64,000 nt of DNA from Golubevia sp. BC0850 (taxonomy: Eukaryota; Basidiomycota; Exobasidiomycetes; Golubeviales; Golubeviaceae), in the NCBI GenBank assembly GCA_012976225.1, contig JAAVVG010000026.1, positions 191,056-255,055 on the forward strand. The letters run 5' to 3'. Under the pieces are notes generated by a model. That model was not told where the DNA came from, did no database searches, and saw nothing but the letters and a program-made list of their open reading frames with translations. The translations under genes and the position numbers were made by a program. Positions 32,546-46,562 of this stretch are shown piece after piece. Within the stretch, counting starts at the first letter, position 1. Every line of letters starts with the position of its first letter.

Positions 32546-34111
32546 TCATTCCTCCTTGACCTCATCTTTCGCAACTTTCTTCGCCTTCTTCGCGTTCGCT
32601 TTTCCTATAGCCTTCGTACTACTTTCTACTTCGCCTTCCATACCCTCTTCCAATTCCTCCTTCTTTTGTCTAGCTTTCTTCTCTTTCTCAGCCTTGTTCG
32701 CCTTCGTCTTCTCTTTCTTTTCACCTTGACGAAGTTTGCCCTTTGATTTGATTTCCACTGCCTCATCCAACAAATCTCTTACTTCGATCCATTTCTCAGG
32801 GTCGTCTGGTAGGCCTTGAAGCATGTACTAGAAAGTCAGAGGAAGAAGTGAAAGGAGAGAGGATCAGAGATCAGAGAAACGGTTCAACTCCCGATCGAAT
32901 CAAGACTCTGACTCACCAAAGCTTGAACCTCTCTTTTCCAAACCTCATACATACTCGTGTCATCTCCACCAGGGGTTTCGAGAATCAAAGGAATACCGGC
33001 GAATCTCTCGTCATTCATGATGTAGAAGAAAGTGGAAAGGCCTAATTGACCGAAACCTATATTCTCGTGACGATCTTTGTGAGAAGAGAAAGGCTCTTTA
33101 GAGTCATTGAGATGGACGGCCTGGCGTTTCAAGAGAAAATTCAAGAAGAAGAGAGGCCATTCAGTGCCAAAGAGCGAGGAAGTGTCCTACAGCGAGATTC
33201 GGCAGCTTACTAACCTTCAGATACTTCATTCCGACCTGCTCTTCAAACAACCTCATCACATCTTCATAGCTTTCCTTCGTTCTCAAATCATAACCTGCAG
33301 CAAAAGTATGACAAGTGTCAATACAAACTCCCACTCTTGCTTTATTTATAACACCTTTGAGAATTGATCCTAATTCTTGGAAATTCCCGCCTACAATGTT
33401 CCCAGCTCCGGCCATAATCTCAACCAGCAGAGTGGTCTCTTCCGTAGCTTCTAAAATCTTGTTGATTGAGGTCGACACATTCTCAAGAGCTTCTTGCTTC
33501 GAGCAGTCTCCCACGCTCGATCCAGGATGAAAGTTCAGGTAAGAAATCCCTAAAGATTGACAGCGATTCATTTCGTCGATTAGAGTTTCCACTGATCTTT
33601 GTCTTTTCATCGGATCTGGATTCCCTAAGTTGGTTAGATACATTGCATGTGGAACTGCCTGAGATGAGGTGTAGCCGTTTTCTTCCATTTTCGACTTGAA
33701 AGCTTGGATGGATTCCGGGGAGATGGCTTTTGCGGTCCAGTTCATTTTGGGCCTTACGAAGAACTGCAGAGTTTGAAAAGAAAGCTTAATCAAAAGTCTG
33801 ATCAAAATCAAGAGCTAACGACGACTTACTGAGAAGCAGTTTGCTCCAATCTTCAAAGCATTTTCCACGCTGTTTTCGACGCCTCCAGCTGAACTAATGT
33901 GAGCTCCAACCAGATGAGTTGACTTGACTCTTTCTGGATTCGAGATCAAGACAGTAGCTTTGAGTTTTCGTTTCCGTTTGGATGTTGAAGGTTTGCTTTC
34001 TTCTGCTTCGTCAGCCAAGTCTGTCAGGTCAGATTCATCTTCTAATTCGACTTCTTCCTTGACGAGGGCTCCTCCATCTTCTGTTTTCTGTCTCTTGCGC
34101 TTCGGTCCCAT
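32546..34111 (-). CDS. APN1: AP endonuclease, endonuclease IV family
   Basis: Four exons (34111-33830, 33763-33215, 33120-32917, 32827-32546) give 438 aa. The enzyme cleaves DNA 5' of abasic sites in base-excision repair. All zinc-site motifs of the Nfo family are present in order: GAHISSAGGVENSV, LNFHPGSSVGDC, EIMAGAGNIVG, DTCHTFAAGYD, VHLNDSK, HKDRHENIGFG and LETPGGDD. An N-terminal extension of about 65 residues holds a basic cluster (PKRKRQK) and an acidic stretch. The C-terminus is a long Lys/Glu/Ala tail, as in yeast Apn1, likely a nuclear signal. It is divergent from PRP4, with 318 bp between start codons. Confidence 0.95.
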
Positions 34112-34429
34112 TCTATTGAGAATCGAGTGTTATTGTTCGTTCGGGAGGAAGGTTAGTCGACTTGAAGTCAGGCATAGTCACAGAGGTGCTATAAATCAGC
34201 GCTTCAGCTTTCCACCCATTTCTCCTTCATCGCTTCATCTTTGATTCTCCTTTTGTTGCATTCAATCCTTCAATAGCTCGTCCAGTCACTCGCAATCGGG
34301 TGCAAGTCAAGTCCCTCCTCACTTTGTGCGCAGAGTCAAGCCCTCTTGACACCTCTCCCTCCCTGGTCTTCACCATCGCTTAGAAGAGCTATACTCACCT
34401 CTTTCTTCCCCTTCTCTCTCATTCAAACC
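34112..34429. promoter_or_regulatory. Shared upstream region of APN1 and PRP4
   Basis: 318 bp between divergent start codons; CT-rich near the PRP4 start. Shared promoter function is inferred from geometry. Confidence 0.45.
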
Positions 34430-37198
<2,769 letters not shown>

Positions 37199-37792
37199 AG
37201 ATGCGAGAAGATGCGTCTGGGAGGTTGGAGCTCGAGAGTAGGTGGGGATTGTTCGAGTTGAGTACACACAAAGTTCTGAAACAATGGGTGCAACATTCTC
37301 GTCTGGTGATGTGCAAACTTCCGAAGGTGCTTCAGAATGTGCAGATCTGTCAATTGTCTCTCGTTCACCAGTCATCTCCGTTGGTTCCTTCATGCTTCAT
37401 AGTTCATGCTGCCCACCGGAAATGATCTACCCTTGAGGAATGAGGCAGAGGTTTGTGCTGAAGCTAGGCTTAATTTGGAAGATTTTAGATTTTGAGCCTC
37501 CCTTTTCGCAGACTTTGCAGCGCCTACCCGCTGAATAATCGGGGTCGGGTGTTGACTGAAAGCGAGGTTCAGCGTCAACAATTTACAGTAGTAGTTTTCA
37601 CAAGCGTCGGCTTCCCCCTCCCTTCGAGAAATGCTACCTACGACTCAATAGATTGAATTGGAACGAGCCTCCAGTCTCCAGGTATTTAAATCGCGATTCG
37701 TTCAACGTTCACCCCTCATTCTTCCAACCAACCAACCCCCTGCTCCTTCTTTCCTTCCAACCAACTCACATCTTGAAACAACTACCACAAGA
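37199..37792. other. Intergenic upstream of the ABM-like gene
   Basis: Short overlapping ORFs on both strands with no domain. The last 100 bp are CT-rich before the ATG at 37793. Confidence 0.4.
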
Positions 37793-38339
37793 ATGGATCT
37801 CCCAGAATCACTTGCCAATAAATCTTTCTGGATTGTCGCCAACGTAAGTTCTTTTCCTCACCTTTTCTCTGTCGTGGTTGTACCTCTTTCTCATTCACTC
37901 CACGCCCCTCCTTCTCTCTCTACTCTTGTCTCTCCCGTCTTCTCGACCTGACCTTTCAGTTCACCTTCAAGGACAAGGCAGCTATGGAAACCGTCAAACC
38001 TTTAGTTCAAGCTATCAAAAAATCTGCTGACAATGAGGAGCCAGGAACCTTGAACTATCAACTTCTAGTCGATGCTACCAATGAATTGAAAGTGACTGTG
38101 GTTCAACAGTTCGCAAACTCCCAAGGTGAGCATACATTCCAATAAGTGCTGGAACTGGATGTAGTCAGAAGAAACAATCAGTGACACCATCTCACCTCCT
38201 TTTGTCTTTCTTCCTACGTCACTTCTCGTCATTGTCAGCATTGGAAGCTCACAAGAACACCGCGGCTTTCAAGGCTCTTGATCCTGCGGCATTCATTGTT
38301 GCTCTAGAAGCCAGCTTCTTCGAAGATCTCGAATTATAA
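37793..38339 (+). CDS. Small ABM-fold (antibiotic biosynthesis monooxygenase-like) protein
   Basis: Three exons (37793-37843, 37960-38125, 38239-38339) give 105 aa. The pattern fits the dimeric alpha-beta barrel ABM fold: a first strand FWIVANFTFK, a helix AAMETVKPLVQAIKKSA, then GTLNYQLLVD, KVTVVQQFANSQALEAHK (the typical E-x-W/F-x(3)-A-L-x-A-H segment) and a C-terminal helix. Members act as quinol monooxygenases or heme- and dicarbonyl-handling enzymes; the substrate here is unknown. The length is normal for the family. It is tail to tail with the bS6m gene. Confidence 0.75.
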
Positions 38340-38914
38340 GTCTTTCGAAATTCTCGTTTATATCTACAATCTCCTCTGAGAAAGGGAGGAGTTTATATGT
38401 TCTCTTAACTTAATCGATCGTTTTAAAAGTCCTGATTCTTTTGTGTATGATCCTCTGAGCTTTTCTTTCAAAGTGTGTGTAAGGACTAGAATGGAAGAGA
38501 GTCGCGTTCAAACCCCCTTGGTGAGGGATCGAGTCTGCCATCAGTCCAGCTGATCGCTGGCTTGAGAGCCCAAGCCAGTATGAAGACTTACTCAGAGGTT
38601 CGATAGTAGAGCTCTGAGAGGCAGGGAGAAGGTACAGGAGGTACAGTCGAAAGGGAGATCAACGACTCAAAAAGAGAAGTCTATAGCCTCTAACACGCCT
38701 GTCTTTGAAGTTTGATAGTCTCCACGGAAACCCACTAGGATAGATTCTTTGGTTTTCCAAGCTAAAAATGGTTTACGAGTTGAACAAATCAGAAATTAAA
38801 CATACTGCACATCACTATCTCACTCTCTCTGCGACCACCTCAATTAGACTCCAAATGTCAAAACAAGGTGTGAAAAGAAGCAAAAAGGTCTAAATTACAA
38901 TAATCGACCTCCAA
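38340..38914. other. Tail-to-tail intergenic region
   Basis: 3' UTRs of the ABM-like gene and of bS6m. It contains the hairpins listed separately and nothing else I can support. Confidence 0.4.
38546..38578. other. Two overlapping hairpins
   Basis: CTGGCTTG, loop AGAGCC, CAAGCCAG (38557-38578) is a perfect 8-bp stem. CCAGC, loop TGATC, GCTGG (38546-38560) shares part of it, so the two are mutually exclusive. Confidence 0.55.
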
Positions 38915-40802
38915 TCAATCTTCCTTAATCATCCTACCTCCAAGTACAATCGATCTACCCTTGAGTACAGCATCACCCACGTCTTCCGTAACCTCCCTCT
39001 CAACATCTCCTTTCACTTCTTCCCACAAACTCTCTACCAATTTTTTCCTCTCTTCTTCATCTAAAGCTTTGAATTTTCCATTTTCACTAGCCAAAATCTC
39101 GTTCTCCAAATCCTTCTTCAACGTCTCTGCCATTTTACTACCTTCTAAATCTCTCATCAAATCATCTCCGAAAACCTTGGACATCTTTCTGACTGAAGAT
39201 GGATTGTTGAAATTCGCATTGGCATCTCCACCTGATAAACCTGGTGGAACAAGAGAGGAGAGAGTTGAACCAAGTTTTAAAGTCGTCCATTTAACTACTC
39301 TTGGATCGGCTCGAAGACGTGAGGAGAGAGCTGAGAGAACTGGTGGGGAAGTGTCGAAGTGAAGGAGGAAATAACTGAGGCGGAAAAGGAGGGACAAGGT
39401 CAGATTTTTTGAAGTTGCAGAAGGAAATTTGGAGGGGAAGGGTGTCTGAATGGTTGGGAAGAAGGATCGAGAGAACTTCATGTTTCTGGAAATTTGATCC
39501 AAAGTCAGATCTTGCAAGACCGTCCTGAAAGATTTCGATTATCAGAACTACAAGCAGTCGAGAGAACCACCTAATTAGAAAGAAAACTTGAGGGGGAAGG
39601 GGGAAGATCTACCATTTTCCCCTCCTCTTCTTCCTGATGTTCGAGTTGCGATTCCTCTCTTGATCTTAAGAAATCCTTGTTTCGATTCGGCTCAATGAAA
39701 ACCTGAATTTGGCATGGCCCTCTTCTTCCCTTCCAACCAAAACCTAGCTAGAGAATTGAAAACCTTGTTTGAGAAAGTCCCACTTCAACCTCTTGATCGA
39801 ATCTTCTCTCTTTGTTCCCCTCTTCCCAAAATTTGACTCCCTCGCTCTCGGTCAACAGCTGAGAGAAAGGCAAGAAGGGTGAATCCCTCTTCCGTCTAGA
39901 GGAATCTCTCCTATGACTTTTCATGTCAGGCCAGTCTTTGCCTCTCCCAAAAGCTCGAAGAATCTTGCGTTCCCAAAAAGATTCTCCAAGACCTAAACAG
40001 AAGCTTGAAAATCAATCTGAAAAATTCCTCTGCATGGCTTCTCATTTTCTCTAAGCTCTCAAGAGCACGGAAGAGCTTCCATTCGAAGGAAAGAGAAGAA
40101 AGGGCCTGCCTATCCAGAAGAAGTTGGAAAGCTTGCCTTCTTCAAAGGGTCTATCTCTCCCTTCTCTTGAAGTGCCTGAGGATTTTCTTAAAGAGATCCT
40201 CTCTTATTCTCGAAATTTGATATCATGAAAGTATTCCTCCGCTCGATTCAAAGAGTCTCTTAATCTAATTGGTTCTCTTCTTTCTCCAGGCTCCTCGCGT
40301 CTTTCGATCTCTCTCCATCATCTCACCTCCAGTCCCTAAACTTGTCCTTCCTTTGTTCACTTGGAGCTCCAGCTCTCCTTTCTAAGCAGATTCCTATCTG
40401 AAGGGATACTCACTCTCCACTGGTATGATACATCTGATGTCTCCTAGCTCTCTGAGGTAAAGTCCTTTTTCCCCAATATTGAACCCCTCTGACTGCACCT
40501 CCATTGTCTAGAACTAATCGAGAGGTCGATTTCACTAGGTCTCGGAGTGGAGCCTGAAAACGATTGAAGGGAGGAGGGAGATGGAATGGATTGAGAAAGG
40601 ATGAGGGATGAGAAGATTGAGAGAAGGAGACGTCTGATGATGATACTGACGGATTCTGCAGAAGCTGAAGCTATGCAGAGTAGTTCGTAAAGACTGAAAC
40701 AAAACAGAGATCGGGAGGAAGAATGGAGGAGGGATCAGTAGCTGAGGTTGATGAAGAGAGAGAGAGAGAGAGGAAGAAGGACTCTCTGAATGCTCACGGC
40801 AT
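38915..40802 (-). CDS. MRP17: Mitochondrial ribosomal protein bS6m (MRP17-like)
   Basis: Four exons (40802-40798, 40693-40651, 40553-40414, 39374-38915) total 648 nt, 215 aa. The first coding exon is just ATGCC. Joined, the start reads MPLYELLCIA, the canonical bS6m N-terminus. LRDLVKSTSRLVLDNGGAVRGVQYWGKRTLPQRAR and, after a 1039-nt intron, YFLLHFDTSPPVLSALSSRLRADPRVVKWTTLKLG complete the bS6 fold. The protein binds 16S-type rRNA and bS18m in the mitoribosomal small subunit. Residues 115-215 are a charged extension not found in bacterial S6. Without splicing, the last exon would be misread as starting at ATG 39481. It is divergent from SUR2, with 267 bp between starts. Confidence 0.9.
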
Positions 40803-41069
40803 TGAATTGTCTTGTGCTTGATGTTGATGATGCTGACTTCACCTTGAATCTGAATTGATTTTGGACTGGATTTGGATTAGGAAGGTAGATTGGATGAGGT
40901 TATCGTGTGAGCGCCAAGGTCTAAAAAGAAGTTGCTGTTGCTGTTGCTGTTGCTGTTGCTTCTTACGGATTGACCGACGACACCTTGACTAACAGCACCA
41001 TCAACGTCAAAGCATCAAGGATCTAATTCAAGTTCAATTCTTCTTTCCTCTCTTTTTCTTTTGCCCATA
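40803..41069. promoter_or_regulatory. Shared upstream region of MRP17 and SUR2
   Basis: 267 bp between divergent start codons. It includes a (GTTGCT)5 microsatellite. Confidence 0.45.
40931..40960. repeat. (GTTGCT)5 hexanucleotide repeat
   Basis: Five perfect units between the MRP17 and SUR2 starts. On the minus strand it could encode poly-Gln, but no gene is seen there. Confidence 0.9.
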
Positions 41070-42772
41070 ATGGGTTACAACTCGACGCTCTCCTTTGAAT
41101 CTTCATCGATTCCAACTCTACCAAATCTTTCAGCTCCATTCTACTATTCCCCTTCCTTAACCTTGATTCCATCAGTTCCAGACAAATACACTTCACTTCT
41201 TCTACCAATAATAATATATTGGGCACTTTCTCTAATCTACCTATTAATTGACAATCTTCAATTGCCATTCACAGAGAAATATCGACTTCATGAATCAAAA
41301 GAAGTTACAAGTCGAAATTCAGTTTCAGCTTTCAAAGTGGCTTATATGGTCATCTTACAACAAATCTTACAAACCGTTCTAGGAATGGTTGCTTTAAGTG
41401 AGAATCAAACTGAAATCAATATGACATTGTCAGATCATTTTCAAAAAGTCATTTTGATTCATCAGAGGTTGAGTAAATGGGGTTTGGATTATCTACCACA
41501 GGGAAATGGTCTTGGTCTATTGAACCTTGGTTTGGAAAATGGTTTGGCAAGTTGGATTTATTGGTGGGGAATTCCTTGCTTTCAATTCTTATGGGCTTTG
41601 TGAGTTAACCTATTCTCCTCTATTACCTACCATCGAAGGGTTGATGACATTACATTATCAGTCCGGACCTTCTCTCTCTAATCAGTCTGAATGATCACTC
41701 ATCCCCTCTTCTCCCTTAAATCCCCATCCATCCACCTACTAACTTTAAAATGTTTCATTCTCTACTCAGCTTCATCATGGACGCCTGGCAATACGCTATG
41801 CATAGAGCTTTTCATGAGAATAAATTCCTTTACAGAAATTTCCATTCTCATCATCATAGGTTATATGTTCCTTATGCTTATGGAGCTCTTTACAATCATC
41901 CTGTCGAAGGTGAGTCTATCACACGCAGAGAATCCAACTCTCAAGGGAAAGTGGGAAAGGGATGAGAAGATAGAAGTGAAGCCTTTGGGAACACAGTCGG
42001 AAATGCATATCCGTTTAGAAGAACCTCATCGAGGATCGCGACGGAAATAAGGTCTAGAGCAAGACCTTTTTCTTGAGTTTTTCGTTTTTCGTTTTTTTAA
42101 AGTCGAAACAAAGTTGAAGAAACGGAAAGGGAACTTCCGTGGTTCCAACCCTCCCTGACTTCAAATTTATCTTGCCTCCAAGCACCCACTAACCCTCTCC
42201 TCCCACCCTCCTCCCTTTTCCCTCCAGGTCTAGTCCTCGACTCAGCAGGAGGAGCCTTATCTCACGCAGCAGCATTCATGACAGGAAGACAAGGAATTCT
42301 ACTCTTCTCCTTCGCCACTTTCAAAACGGTTTCAGATCATTCAGGTTATGCCTTCCCATTCTATCTAGATCCATTATCCTTAGTTTTCCCAAACACGGCA
42401 GAATATCATGACGTACATCATCAATCCACTGGGTTGAAATACAATTTCAGTCAGCCTTTTTTCGTTCATTTCGATTGGGTTTTTGGAACTAAGATGGGAG
42501 CTGAAGAATTCAGGAGGATTGGAGAGGAGAAATTAAGGAAGAGGAAAGAGAGGGAGGAGAAGAAGTTGGAGGTGGAGAAAGTAGAGGGAGAGGGAGAGGG
42601 ACAAAGTAGTTCGGTACAGAAGGAGACGATAGAGTTGAGAAGGAGGAATAAAAATGAGGAAGAGGAGGAATCTAGTGGGACTGAAGGTTCATCTCATACT
42701 ATTGGGAAGGAGAAATTGGAAGTTGATCAGGTGGATTTAGGTAGAAGTAGTGCTGGTAGAGTTGGGAGTTAA
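41070..42772 (+). CDS. SUR2: Sphinganine C4-hydroxylase (SUR2-like)
   Basis: Three exons (41070-41599, 41770-41909, 42228-42772) give 404 aa. It is a fatty acid hydroxylase superfamily enzyme of the ER that turns dihydrosphingosine into phytosphingosine. The di-iron His boxes are present: HRAFH (188-192), HSHHH (202-206) and EYHDVHHQ near residue 280. Hydrophobic segments lie near residues 45-70 (LLLPIIIYWALSLIYLLI), 110-130 and 165-185. The C-terminal 90 residues are a Lys/Glu-rich charged tail longer than in yeast Sur2. Intron 1 falls just before the first His box. Confidence 0.9.
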
Positions 42773-43700
42773 GATGAAAGGAGACTCGCTGAACATCCAG
42801 GTTTGCTACCCTTACCAAAGGTACCTCAAAAGCAAGTTATCCTCAACTAAAAAAATCTTTCGGATTTATTACAAGGACTCAAAAAATCAAAGAAGGTTAC
42901 GAAGTCTCTCTCTCTCTCTCTGCCTATAGAATTCTCTTTTGGTCCTAGCAAATTTCAAAAACTTTTGACTTTCTAACTCACAAAGAACCTTCCTTTCCTT
43001 TCTTCTCTTTTTCTTAAAGTTCTCCCTCTCTCTCTCTCTTCAATCCCTTTCTCATTCTTCAATTTCACTTCTCTTGCCCTTTTTTCTGTTGATCGATTCC
43101 CTTTCGTACAATCTTATTTTCCGACTTCTTTTGATTCCCAACCTCAGCCCTTTTCTTTTCTCTTATTGTTTCTTTCTTCTTTTAAATAATTTGGGCCTTT
43201 TTCGTTGTGGTTTTTGTCTCTTTTTCAATTTTCAATCTAATGACACATCTCTTCTTCTGTAAAAGCTGTGGATAAAGAAATATCGATCCGTATTTGGTCA
43301 TCTGTTTTGATTGAGGCTTTCCTCTCTACATATTCCACTTCCTTATCAGTTTGAGCGACATCAAAATCGTTGAAAAAGGTTTCAGTATTAGCTTTGAGAC
43401 GACAGAATTTTGAGCTCAAGACATCTTCTCGTCATCTCGTCATCACTCCATCCATTTTCTGAATTCTCCCAGAGAAGACTCCTCCAGATGGAAGTCGGAG
43501 ATTGTTTCAACTTGTTCAATCAAAAGGGCGGTATATATTTAAACGAGTAAAACCCCTCCGTATTCTTTTCTCTCTCCTACAACAGTTTACAAGAAATGAG
43601 CTGCCCGCTTCTCATCTCTCTCTCCACAAAGTTGAACCTCAAAATCTTTCTCTTGAACTTGCTGACCCGATCTCACACTTGAATCTTGAATATCATCCAA
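42773..43700. other. Intergenic between convergent genes
   Basis: Very CT-rich on the plus strand (42910-43250). A TATATATTTAAA motif at about 43530 is followed only by a 28-codon ORF. No gene called. Confidence 0.4.
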
Positions 43701-44933
43701 TCAACACAAGTTGTCGACTCCTTGACCAGCCGCGTTACCAGCTCCAGCCAGAACAACCTGTCCTAAGACCTTGGTGACTTGAGAACCAACTCCAGCGGTT
43801 ACAAGGTCCAGCAGACCACCAAAGATCCCTTTCAAAATCTCGCAGGCGAGGTCTGAGAGCGCAAGAGAGGAAAACTTGATCAGCTCCAGCCCAAGGGAAT
43901 CCGTCAGACGACTAGTCAATTTGGAATCACACTTACTGGAAGGAGGAGGTGGCTTGTCGCAGGTGATACCGACATATAGATGTCCAACATCTTTCCATTG
44001 ATCATCAGAGTTCAACTTGAACTGGTTGACGATGTGCATCCTGGTTGGGGCTGAATAGGACGTCAAGGTCCCATCTGAAGTCGGATTTTGGATTTGAACT
44101 TGAGCTCCAGAGTTGGCATCGTCAAATAAGGATTGCATCAGCTGCTTTCCGAGAGCTTTGAAGGCTTGGAAAGTGTTAGAAGGGTCGTTTGGGTACTCCA
44201 TGTCCACGGTCATACTGCATTTTCCAACATCAGGATCGGTTCCTCCTGTGCGTCTTTGGTCCTTGTACTGACAACTTGCTTGCCAGCTGGAGAAGAGGGT
44301 GAGAGTTGAGAGAAGGAAGATTAGCTGAGGTTAGATGTCCTGATAAGCAGTTAATGAAGATGTTGGGTTGCCAGGAAAGGATCGAAGGAGTTCAGTCGAC
44401 GATGTCGCGCTCTTATCAACTCACGTCCCGAGACAGATGTTATCGTAAGGGCTACAAGCCTGGTCAAGAGTGGCTTCTAGTAAATCGACTGTGTTGCATA
44501 GTCCCTGAGAAAAGGAAGTGTTGAGAAGAGTTTGTAATAAGAACGGGAGCTCCGAGTCTTAAAAGCAGGTGGCAACATTTTTGTCCTCCTGCATAGGCAT
44601 GGCACTCACTGTTGTTATCATAGCATTGTCTAGGCCAAAAGAAGTTTGGACTGAGGTCTCCCCGTCTGACCCACTGGAACTGATTCCAGAAGCAAAGTTG
44701 CTGACTTGCACGTTTCTGGTGGCAGAGAATTGCAGAGACCCGTCACCTTGAACGACACAGCCCTCGGTCTCTTGACAGACAGCTGTCATTCCAGGTAGAG
44801 CTGGAAAGCTGCTTGCATCCCTGCGAGTCAAGTTGGAGGTAGGGACTTGCTCGATGTGGAAGAAGGGAGCTGCGGTAACGGAAGTGACTACAGTGATTAG
44901 CGAGACTAAAGTGATGAATGATTTGAAGACCAT
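43701..44933 (-). CDS. Secreted protein of unknown family
   Basis: Three exons (44933-44610, 44504-44425, 44286-43701) total 990 nt, 329 aa. MVFKSFITLVSLITVVTSVTA is a signal peptide, followed by a possible Kex2-type site (NLTRRDA). About nine cysteines are spread along the chain (AVCQETEGCVV, GLCNTVD, DQACSPYDNICLG, ASCQYKD, GKCSM, YVGITCDK and later). A Ser/Thr/Gly stretch is near residue 75, and the C-terminus is hydrophobic and small-residue-rich (GIFGGLLDLVTAGVGSQV). I recognise no domain. Both junctions restore frame and Cys-containing motifs. It is divergent from another secreted gene. Confidence 0.75.
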
Positions 44934-45651
44934 GTTGAAGAAAGGAGAGTGAAGATTAAAAAAATATCTTTGATTGAAAAGAAAGAAAAGGAAAGAAAAG
45001 AAAAGAAAAGAAAAGAAAGGAGAAGCTAGTAGACCGGCTACGAGAGAAGAAGAAGAAGATAAGGAGAGAGGACAGAGGCGACGTTGAGGAGGACAAGATT
45101 AACCAAAGAATGATTCACTCTATTTAAATTGTTCTCGAAAAGAAGACGCGAGTAAATGGAGACGCCCAGAAAGGAAGGTGGCGAGGCGGGCGCAAACTAC
45201 TCAGGGTGGGTTCAACCTCCTTTTCTTGCACCCGATCTCGCTTCCTAAGAAACCTCTTGTGTTTCCTGCATTGAATGTTGAATTTGTGGATTCAACATGT
45301 GAACGCCAACCCATTCTCTACGTCTCAACGTCTCAACTACGAGAGGAGGTTCCTTGCACTCGAGTTACGCCGAGGGCGTACATCACTTCGACAGTTCGAC
45401 TTTCTTGCATTGACGTGATTTCTTACGTTTCGTTTAAATTCGTGCGGTGCGAAAAATAGCCATACGCCCTCGCTTCAATCGTTTCTGAGGTTCACTTCTC
45501 ATCCCAAAAAGCTTTAATAGAGGATCTCTCGTCTTCTTCTTCTTTGCTCCTCTCATCCTATCTACCTCTTCCTCTCCCTCTTCTCCTTCTTTCTTCTTCT
45601 TTTTATCTTTTCCCTGGCTGGCCCAATTTTTTGTTTCTTCAAATCATCATT
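44934..45651. promoter_or_regulatory. Divergent promoter region of two secreted genes
   Basis: 718 bp. It contains an (AAAAG)n tract and a TATTTAAA motif at 45121. A 93-codon plus-strand ORF (45178-45459) has no domain. Confidence 0.45.
44976..45019. repeat. (AAAAG)n pentanucleotide-like tract
   Basis: About eight imperfect AAAAG/GAAAG units, 40-85 bp upstream of the 44933 start codon; CTTTT-rich on the coding strand. Confidence 0.85.
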
Positions 45652-46291
45652 ATGCAACTTTTCAACGTTCTTTCTGTCTCCCTCTTCGCTATGGCAATTG
45701 GCCTTTCTCCTCTATCCGTTGCTGGTGAAGCTATCGAACCAACCATTCCAGACCCATGGCCGTCCATTCAGGTTAGTACAATGGATTTTTTTCTCTTCAA
45801 GTTGACGAGAGATTCGACAAGAGGGGTAGAGACTTGTTCTCGGTAGCTGATTCCCTTCCTTATCTTTTTCTCTGCGCAGTGTGGAGATGCTAGAGCCGGG
45901 TGGGGAGGTGACTGCAAGAGTATTGGTGAAGATCCAGCTAACCAAGGGGACAACATGCTAACAGTCGATTCGAAAGGACGGTGAGTCGATAATGACGCAT
46001 CTGAGTCTCCATGAACGTCACCTCCTCCCCACTGACTCTTCCATCCCTATTTCACTTCACAGTGCAAACCTCTGTCACGGCTCTTGTTGTCTAACTGCGA
46101 AGCACAAGGACGGATCTAGTGATATCACTTCACGCGAACTTGCTGACTGGGGAATCAATGTCACCAAAAAGTGTCTGAACTCCAATTATCAACAGTTCCA
46201 ATCAGCTCAGGAGTTCGATGTCGTCACCAAGTCTGGCGGAAAGTGGAGATACTGTTACAACAACAACGAATCAACTGGATCTTGTGATTAG
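45652..46291 (+). CDS. Small secreted Cys-rich protein
   Basis: Three exons (45652-45771, 45880-45980, 46063-46291) give 149 aa. MQLFNVLSVSLFAMAIGLSPLSVAG is a signal peptide. Mature cysteines number eight, including a CC pair in HGSCCLTAK and the end GSCD. The segment GGKWRYCYNNNESTGSCD is notable. Ser/Asn-rich motifs offer N-glycosylation (NVT, NES). The size and Cys content fit secreted effectors or surface proteins; family not recognised. Introns use GTTAGT and GTGAGT donors. Confidence 0.75.
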
Positions 46292-46562
46292 GGTTTTTTC
46301 CTCTTTCTTTTTGATGTACAATAAGAAAACGATCTCATGACAAAGGGGTCTACTTTCCCCTTTCTCAAAATGTGAATTGTACCAGATAAGCAAGCCCACT
46401 TCTGGCCTCTGTTTCATCCTTAGACGCTCGTTTCAGTTCTCCTTGTGTCTGAAGGCGCAAAAGTTCTGGACCCAGAGTTCCGGACTACATGTGATGGTGC
46501 GGTTCAAATTTCAAAAATTCGACGCGTTGTGGTGTTGCTTCTCGAACGATCAGAGCCTCCAG

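Noticed and set aside
38470-38720. Possible tRNA from GTTCAAACCCC and GGTTCGAT T-arm-like strings
   Set aside because: No cloverleaf with acceptor and anticodon stems could be built around either.
38915-39481. Stand-alone gene starting at ATG 39481
   Set aside because: The bS6m C-terminal motif begins at 39374 and joins in phase to upstream exons carrying the rest of the fold; the stretch 39375-39481 is intron.
40931-40960. Poly-Gln gene on the minus strand from the GTTGCT repeat
   Set aside because: No start codon or domain in frame. The interval is the short divergent promoter of MRP17 and SUR2.
43528-43690. TATATATTTAAA followed by an ATG as a small plus-strand gene
   Set aside because: The ORF is 28 codons and I see no continuation.
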